Assembly (NCBI RefSeq): GCF_031877795.1
Contig: NC_133938.1
Location: 16,586,920-16,650,919 of the forward strand
From: Strix aluco
Lineage: Eukaryota > Chordata > Aves > Strigiformes > Strigidae
Length of the DNA: 64,000 bases
Direction of reading: 5' to 3'
Shown: positions 58,401-64,000 of the stretch, piece by piece
Layout of the letters: every line of letters starts with the position of its first letter
Position numbering within the stretch: position 1 is the stretch's first letter
The notes under the pieces: generated by a model
Told to the model about the DNA's origin: nothing
Seen by the model: the letters and a program-made list of their open reading frames with translations, nothing else
Databases searched by the model: none
Made by a program: the position numbers and the translations under genes

Positions 58401-61400
58401 ATGAAATAATTCATAATATACTCATTTCTCATTGTAGGTTTTATTGTGGGATATTTCTCAACATGAAGAAAAGCTGCAAAATGCAAAAACTGATCCTGAT
58501 GGAATCAAGGTAACAGCTGTTAATATGCTGGATGCTTTCATTCTAAATACATTGCAGTACATCTATATGTATGTGGGGAAAAACAGGTGAAGGTATCCTG
58601 ACTCAAAACACATTAGATATCCTTTCTGGTTTCTCACTGCAAAGATTAAGAAACCTGATGAGTTCATGAAACAAACCCATTATCACAATATAATTTCTAC
58701 CTGATTAGTCCAGCTTGAAAGTTTTACTGCATTTTGTGCAGACTTTAGCTTCAGTAAGGCTGTTCTTTAATGGGCACCAATGTGTACTCAACTCTTGCCT
58801 GATGAAGCCCCTATCAAATACATACAGCACTTGTTGCTGAATGTAATACTGAAAATTATTCTGGAAGTTTATGGACAGAAGAAAGGTAGCTTGGAAGACA
58901 AGAAGCAGATTTCAGTGGAAGGACACTACAAAGGAGGTAAGCAGCAGAGAGCCTCAGAACAGAGGAGGAACTAGTAACAGAAGTGTACATGTGTGTGCCT
59001 GTGGAGGCATGTTGGAATTCTTTTTAGAGCTTCATATCCAAAGGCCTGTTTTAATGCTTTCCTTTTTTTTTTTTTTTTTTCCCCAAAGGGAAGGTATTAG
59101 ACCCCTATAAAGTTTTATAAACTGATCTGAAATATGTGAAGAAGCATTAAGAGTATGTAAAGTAACCTTTCTTCTTTGCTATTGTATTTTGGAAATACAC
59201 TAAATCTCTTTTTAAATAATCTCTTTTTAAAACATTTCTAGCCATCACTTATGCAAGCCCAGCAGAGTAGCACAGAGCCGCCTCTCGTGAGACACTGTGC
59301 AGTCTCTTCCATACAGTATAGTCATATAAAACCAGTAACAGATATACATTGGCTCCCAGATTATTTTAAGGTGAGTTTAAAAATTCACTCTTCTTCTTTT
59401 TATTGTCTTCCTAATCTACTACCTCAGAAATTAGTTTAAACTCAAGATAAAATATTAAAGATTCAATTATTTGTAATAGCCTTCATTATTTCTCACTGCA
59501 TTTTCTAAATATTAAATAATCTGATGCCACTTGTTCTGTTCATCGTGCTTTACAACTGTGCTGTGTTCTTGACCTGATATGAATCCGCTCATACTGGAAA
59601 AAGTTTCTGTAGCTTCACTGAAAATTTTAGTTCCAAATTATATTAAGCCTTCCATATCCAAAATATATTGAATTTCTACTATGCACAATCTAGCCTGCCA
59701 CCAAGAATTCAGAGAAATAATTTCAATTACCTAAATATCTAGGCACCCAAGAATGATGTTATTGTACTTACCTTAATTCTTCTAGGTGCTGCCTGTGTAC
59801 TCAAAACTTACATTTTCTATGATGGTTTTAAAGCTTCATCATACTTAGGGTCTATATAGTTAAAGGGTCCAACACTATTACAGGAGTATTGGATGCTCAT
59901 TTACTATCAAAGTACTGCAAATGGTTGCCCAAATTAATCTGAAATGCAAATGTAGTCAAATGCAAAATAATGACAGTGGAAAAGCAGGTCAAGAGGAAGA
60001 AAACTGACATCTTTAAAAGGTTTATGCAAATTAATATAGTAGTAATTTTTGAAAACAAGATACTGCAGTCTTTAGCAACATTACCAGAAAAGTGAGGAAA
60101 AAGATGTACATATATCAAAAAAGAAAGCTGATACAACTTTTCATTATTAAATTATGCTACAGTAGTAGCCATGTATACTAATTGGTACCAGATGTAAAAC
60201 ACGAAGAAAGGGGTTGGATAGCAGAATGCTGTTGTGGGCTTTGTTGTTTGCGTGGGGGTTTTTTTGCCAAGGTTTAGGCTCAGAAAGGTGTTTTCATGTT
60301 CATCGGGGATAACAGATACAGGACACCCATGCTTGATAAATAACACTAACAAAGGAATCACTTTGTCAATATTTAGCAAGATGTACTGGGACATACTTTT
60401 GGTTATATAAACTTGGAATGTGTGTCAGCCTTTGCACAGCATTGCAGTTTTTATGTACAGTTCCTAAAATCAGCAGTTTATTATTAACGTATCAGTGAAA
60501 AAATATTCAAAGGTATATCCAGAACCTAATTCAGCTTTACGTGGTTGAGACTACCATTTTGACTCCAGGTAGACAACTCATGAATGAAAATAAAAGTATG
60601 ATTTGGCCTAAAAAAAACCCCATGTAGCTGAAACTTTGCCAGATAGTTGATAAGTAGTTTTAGTCAAAATATATATGCTTTGCATATAGTGGAAATTTTA
60701 TTTGGTCAGGACATAGCCTATAATCACTTGTTGCACCTGACACCTTTCCTGTATTTTTCTGAATAAATTAAAATAAGTTTGGTATAAAACAATGACCAGT
60801 TGGTAAATAAGTGCTATAAAACCTGCAGAACCCCACATCCACAAACTAAACTATTAATAATTAACATTTGAAGGTACCACTACCATCCCATAGTATGGTC
60901 TAGCCGAGCGATAATTTAAGAGAGAGATGACCCATGGCGTAACCTTGGCAAAGAGATATCACTGCCACTACACTTAACCGTTTGAGATAAATTTCTAAAT
61001 GATTTGTTCTTTGGTTAAGCTGTATAAAAAAAAAGTTACAAACATGGCAACCTAAGGAAAGCCTGACTTGCAGTGATGCCAGCAAGTATTTATCCTGCTG
61101 ACTTAATTCAGAATTTTAGGTATTTAGCAGACAAAGCTGGTATCACTTCACTTGCAGTCCTGATTTTCAAACCTTACCAAAACAGAAACAACAACTTAGT
61201 TTCTAGAGGCCCATTTTATGTGTTGAAGTACTTACTTAGCAGAGTATAATTTCTGATCGCATCACCTTCTCCCCTTGTAATAATTATTGTTACTGTTATT
61301 TTTAGGACAACCGAATGGGTGCTACTTTTGAAAACAGAGCTGAAATTTGTGTGCAGCTTGTAACCTGCTCCTCTGATTGGTATATACAATACATATCCTA

Positions 61401-63767
61401 CAAGATATCTTCCACTTTCTTTTGGAAAGCTTTATGGAGCACACTCCATGATTTAACTAGCACACTTCTGGATTCCTATCAGCCTATCCTGAATGGCTGA
61501 AATTCTGTATGCAGAAGAGAAGCACATCAAGTTCTTGGCCAGTTAAGCTCTTTACAGTAATGGTATTAAGGGTTCATTAACTGAAAAACCTTACATGTAT
61601 AGGCTTATATTCTGTGTGTACCTTAAGAGTGTTGATCACACGTGCTTGGGCCTAGAGCGCCACACCCCCACACTTACATCGGTTATGTGACTTGCACAAA
61701 AAGCTGTTAAAGATTTTGAGGCCACAGAAATACTGTAAACTGTATTTAAACTTGGAGACTTAGATTGCAAAATTATACTGTATGAATCTCCTCTTTTGTG
61801 GACTGAACAATCATGATGGTTATGACCAAATATTATCCTGTGTGAAAGACTGGCAAGGGGGCAGAATGCAAAAAGTGGAAATAAATGTTAGCTTTCATGA
61901 TGGCAAAGAGCTTAAGGCTTCAATGCTGCGTGGCTGGGCTCAATCATATATTTGCTAGTTACATCAAAAGGAGGGTCAGAGAGCAAAATTTGGTAATGAC
62001 ACAAAGTTTTTTCCCTAATCAAATACAGAGAATACTTCAAAGAATTAAGGTAGAAGAACAATCGCAAATACAGTTGTTAATAATTTTGCAGTGTAATGCA
62101 AGTACATGGAAGATAAAATTTAAACTACACTCACACCAGGGCTCCAAATTAAAAGTATTCTCCTAAAACAAGAACAGAGAAGTCACTGTAATGTCATCCT
62201 TGAAGAGCACAGGTCCCTGAGCAACTCCTGTTAGAAAAGGGAAAGAGATGTCAGCCATGAGGAAAATTATCATTGTCTATATCATATCTGTGAATGAATG
62301 TCCAGAGTAGAGCAACAGGAGCAGAGGGCTGAACGCTCCGATGAGAACAGATTCAAGTGAGTGGGACCATTTGCCTTGAATGTCAGCAAATAAATTGGCA
62401 CACACAGGAATTGGGAATGAGGTTCGATTTGGATTACTAGATTACCTGCTACAGAGTTCTGTCCAGTTCTCTCAGCCTCCAGGAATTTCACCCAGCTAGT
62501 GCCAGTAACTTCACCCAGTACCTTTCCATAACAAACTGTATGTATGCTACCTAGCTGCTCTAGTATAGCTAACAACTGATAAAATGGTGAATAAAGGAAT
62601 ATAGGCCATCATTTACAAAAGAAGTAATTAAGTATCTAGCATCTGTCTGCTTTTCAGGGTCTCTATTGCTACGTGAAGTTTGAAGATGAAAGGCTAAAAA
62701 AATAAAAGCAACTTTAAAATGTGCAGAGAACTGCATCTGACTTTGAAACAAAACCAGGGAATAACATTATACAATCATTTTGCAGCTCAGTACTATTTTG
62801 GGGTATTCCAGCCACCAAACTTCCTGAACAACCTTCATCTGAGAAAGTAAGAGAGAAGGAAATTTTTTATACGCCCCCTGATGTTCCAGATACTTCTAAG
62901 CATCTAGATCTTTGCTGGAAACCTCTCATAAAGGTACTGTACACAAATATAGAACAGAAGGATCAAGCTAAACTGTAGATATGGCCAGAACTCCATAGGA
63001 ATGTATTCTTTTGCTTCCCAGCTCTTTAATTTTTCCAGCAAATTGTGACTTCCTTGTGAATTTCCTTCCAATTATGAAATGAAGGGTTTCAACATTCCTC
63101 TGAAACTTCAGTAAAATGCAATGTGAAAAGCTAACTCACAAGAAACAGCATGACTGCCTCTTTAAAACTGCGGTAGGTGCAAAAGTAGTTGTTCCTGTCA
63201 GCCTTTTCAACCACAGCACTGTCTTATCTCAGTGGGTTCCAAACTGTGAGACGTGGTCATTGTCAAGAGAATCATAATTACTGGCCACCCAACAATCAGT
63301 CTGATGAAAATGATCATAGCAATTTGTGAAAAAAGTGAGGCTGAAAATAATGTTAGGCAAAAAAAAAAAAAATTGGACCTGCTGATCCATGCTGCTTAGG
63401 ATAGCTGCAAGCTAGTACAGTTGTTGAACAAGCATGACCACTGGAGCTGTTTTTTTGCTAGATACATGGCAAAATCCTTCCAGGGAAAGGATAACACAAG
63501 AGAAACCACAGGTTTGCATTTTCTCTGTGCTTGCGCGTGAGGCAGCACATACTGTTCATGGAGCATTACAAACACACTGCAAACTGAATAGACCTGTTCC
63601 ATTACAGCAGAAAGTCATTTAAGACTTGTACCTCAAAGATCTGACAAAATGAGTTAGCAAATGCATTTTTTCTGAACAGATGCACCTGTGTGAAAGTGAT
63701 CCTAACACAGAGTACGGTCCCGTCAGAATTAGTTTAAGGGAACTGCATTATCATTGCAAAACCTCAG
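46348..63767 (+). CDS. DNAI3: DNAI3 (WDR63) gene, coding span, C-terminal third off-window
   Basis: WD-repeat intermediate chain of axonemal inner-arm dynein (the I1/f type, related to Chlamydomonas IC140), acting in motile cilia and flagella with DNAI4. Mammalian WDR63 has also been reported to inhibit Arp2/3. Fifteen coding exons join in frame to about 612 residues against about 891 in human (recalled). Order: Lys/Ser-rich N-terminus (1-40), the HPEIFPLVFTTKTQEIFNCR block (54-73), an acidic Glu-rich stretch (151-168), KPWVSLGSEKEIEEESV (179-195), a linker region with STQTKWTYP (262-270), then WD repeats from about residue 358, including FCPSDPNIIAGGCINGQVL (426-444). The match to human WDR63 runs through every exon. 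DNAI4 is excluded by these blocks. The remaining WD repeats and the coiled-coil tail lie beyond the right edge. The promoter X-box fits a cilium gene. Confidence 0.95.
47010..47031. repeat. (TA)n microsatellite
   Basis: About 10 perfect TA units in DNAI3 intron 2. Confidence 0.97.
47816..47854 (+). CDS. DNAI3: DNAI3 exon 3 (39 bp micro-exon)
   Basis: 39 bp between TTTCAG and GTAAGT. It encodes split Gly, KKDEVDLSMASI and split Gly. Too short to stand alone, but it is the piece that keeps frame between exon 2 and the strongly conserved exon 4, and it resembles human VNMESM-G in position. Confidence 0.78.
   Translation, partial: VKRMKLIFLWLA
47855..52048 (+). other. DNAI3: DNAI3 intron 3
   Basis: 4.2 kb, AT-rich, with the 20-bp duplication. 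Open frames of up to 76 codons, none recognised. Confidence 0.6.
50447..50486. repeat. 20-bp tandem duplication, two copies
   Basis: ATGGACTGTGCATGCTACAA is followed directly by the same unit with two substitutions, in DNAI3 intron 3. Confidence 0.9.
52049..52230 (+). CDS. DNAI3: DNAI3 exon 4
   Basis: 182 bp. Split Gly, then HPEIFPLVFTTKTQEIFNCR, VDEDVTEENCFKLIKKEDII and QDLKTRAAISDFHPVKKVVL. It is nearly colinear with human GHPEIYPLVLTTKTQEIFN. Donor CTA|GTATGT. Confidence 0.96.
52494..52543. repeat. 25-bp tandem duplication, two copies
   Basis: The unit at 52494-52518 recurs at 52519-52543 with a single mismatch (ACGCATGG against ACTCATGG), in DNAI3 intron 4. Confidence 0.93.
52732..52836 (+). 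CDS. DNAI3: DNAI3 exon 5
   Basis: 105 bp, 35 codons: EYPGEELLVVFDAKFQYGQ, then NFYFVASEEAKENLLK. Acceptor ATAG|GAA, donor AAG|GTAAGA. It matches human EYPGNELLLVYDKDFKYG. Confidence 0.95.
53710..53868 (+). CDS. DNAI3: DNAI3 exon 6: acidic stretch
   Basis: 159 bp, 53 codons: PPETAEEKEEKEEENREE, then HPYKPPVHKPWVSLGSEKE and IEEESVKDTVTK. The KPPV-KPWVSLGSEKEIEEESV block is diagnostic for WDR63. The donor is AAG|GTCAGA with C at +3, an unusual but GT-type site. Confidence 0.94.
55361..55560 (+). CDS. DNAI3: DNAI3 exon 7
   Basis: 200 bp, 66 codons plus two bases: IKYVISQVHRKFGAPITFTD, KNASHVKESYVECTSYQDKT and FSIKMLEKDVGVQMVPKVRE, then ASTQTK. Acceptor TTCCAG|ATT, donor ATG|GTAAGT. Confidence 0.95.
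55835..55951 (+). CDS. DNAI3: DNAI3 exon 8
   Basis: 117 bp. It completes a split Trp, then TYPKNAATQYFPRQLSNEEK, EESLSSEKLKEFLRSVHL and split Arg. The WTYPKNATTQYYPR block of human WDR63 is clear. The second half is variable. Confidence 0.93.
56598..56788 (+). CDS. DNAI3: DNAI3 exon 9: entry to WD region
   Basis: 191 bp: MEIALQQNEIMNAFFDDWEA, LAEDESNSGSKPDAYLKAYQ, SFTDLRYLKDRTISC and VCWHPTIY plus split Gly. The CV-WHPTIYG motif begins the first WD blade. Acceptor ACAG|AATG, donor TATG|GTAATG. Confidence 0.95.
57683..57807 (+). CDS. DNAI3: DNAI3 exon 10: WD region
   Basis: 125 bp: split Gly, IIAVSAKEQLSFEEQVNLSD, KSLMQQPVILFLSFSDPIHP and Q. Human has LIAVSVAVRLSFEDRV and ILFWSFSDPIHPQ. The blade-closing Trp of human is Leu here. 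Confidence 0.94.
57911..58000 (+). CDS. DNAI3: DNAI3 exon 11: WD repeat
   Basis: 90 bp, 30 codons: LMLECPEDIYCFQFCPSDPN, then IIAGGCINGQ. Acceptor CTAG|TTA, donor CAG|GTGCTA. Very strongly conserved. Confidence 0.96.
58438..58509 (+). CDS. DNAI3: DNAI3 exon 12: end of WD repeat
   Basis: 72 bp, 24 codons: VLLWDISQHEEKLQNAKTD, then PDGIK. VLLWDI closes the repeat begun in exon 11. The loop after it is several residues shorter than in human. Donor AAG|GTAACA. Confidence 0.92.
59242..59370 (+). CDS. DNAI3: DNAI3 exon 13: WD region
   Basis: 129 bp, 43 codons: PSLMQAQQSSTEPPLVRHCA, VSSIQYSHIKPVTDIHWLPD and YFK. IRHCAVSSIE...VITDIHWLSD in human is the clear match. Donor AAG|GTGAGT. Confidence 0.95.
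59371..62785 (+). other. DNAI3: DNAI3 introns 13 and 14
   Basis: Apart from exon 14 (61306-61379), AT-rich intronic DNA without a recognised element. Confidence 0.6.
61306..61379 (+). CDS. DNAI3: DNAI3 exon 14: WD region
   Basis: 74 bp: DNRMGATFENRAEIC, VQLVTCSSD and the first two bases of a Cys. Human has INRMGSVFENRSGICCQLVTCSADC. Acceptor TTAG|GAC, donor TTG|GTATAT. Confidence 0.94.
62786..62933 (+). CDS. DNAI3: DNAI3 exon 15: end of WD repeat and linker
   Basis: 148 bp: completes Cys, then SVLFWGIPATKLPEQPSS, EKVREKEIFYTPPDVPDTSK and HLDLCWKPLIK. Human reads FWDIRPQKP here, so the WD signature Asp is Gly. LDLCWKPL matches human LDLSWKPL. Donor AAG|GTACTG. Confidence 0.93.
63680..63767 (+). 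CDS. DNAI3: DNAI3 exon 16 (last in window)
   Basis: 88 bp: MHLCESDPNTEYGPVRISLR, ELHYHCKTS plus one base. It corresponds to human VRLSKGETSLDHCPTKISLN-EDHLLCKTQ. The Met is internal, not a start. Donor TCAG|GTAATA. The gene continues beyond 64000. Confidence 0.88.
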
Positions 63768-64000
63768 GTAATATTTTTATTACACCTTATTGGGGAAAAT
63801 GTTTTTAATAAGTCTATATTTCAGTATATATGTCATGAAAGCTAAGCAACAAAATGTGGTATAGCTAAATGCATCTGGGGAAAAAGGTTAAATATACTGG
63901 TATTCAAAGTGTGAGATACATGTATTGACTACAAAGACACGTACATGTATTGAATACAAAAAGAGTAGTTCCATATCCACAGTAACTCTGCCAGGTTTCA

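Noticed and set aside
1-64000. CRISPR arrays, operons, tRNA or rRNA genes, intact endogenous retrovirus
   Set aside because: None seen. The window is ordinary intron-rich vertebrate DNA.

Overview
The window is vertebrate nuclear DNA, most probably avian. The signs are small exons (about 70-230 bp) with GT-AG introns mostly of 0.3-6 kb, AT-rich introns, short sharp CpG islands, no Alu/B1-type repeats, and a degraded CR1-type LINE. I found no prokaryotic, viral or organellar genes. No gene is complete: the predicted last exon of the left gene was not found, the last exon of the middle gene is only a candidate, and the right gene runs off the edge.

Layout: (1) about 1-21 kb, minus strand: MCOLN2 (mucolipin-2/TRPML2), with 12 recognisable coding exons plus one of two possible first exons in or at the edge of a CpG island (20.3-21.3 kb). 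(2) 21.3-27 kb: intergenic DNA and the probable 3' UTR of the next gene. (3) 27-39.4 kb, minus strand: MCOLN3 (mucolipin-3/TRPML3), with 12 coding exons and a CpG-island promoter (38.6-39.4 kb) that probably carries a non-coding first exon. (4) 39.4-40.4 kb: a short intergenic gap that ends in a pentanucleotide repeat. (5) 40.4-63.8 kb, plus strand: DNAI3 (WDR63), with a non-coding first exon in a CpG island and 15 coding exons covering about the first 612 residues. The order MCOLN2-MCOLN3-DNAI3, with the first two pointing away from DNAI3, matches the order known in mammals.

MCOLN2 and MCOLN3 are tandem paralogues of the TRPML family of endolysosomal cation channels. Their exon lengths and phases are the same in most positions. 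Every splice junction was joined by hand, and the reading frame stays open with the expected residue counts. In MCOLN3 the predicted numbering puts the three known luminal pH-sensing histidines (252, 273, 283), pore Asp458/459 and Ala419 exactly where the family literature places them, which supports the model. DNAI3 is an intermediate chain of axonemal inner-arm dynein. Its promoter has a near-consensus RFX X-box, as expected for a cilium gene, and a perfect match to the ZNF143/THAP11 consensus.

I found no undescribed biological system. The observations most worth a second look are the two in-phase MCOLN2 first exons, the X-box and ZNF143-type pair in the DNAI3 promoter, the G-rich repeat in the MCOLN3 promoter, the unresolved 3' ends of both mucolipins, and the old CR1 copy in DNAI3 intron 1.
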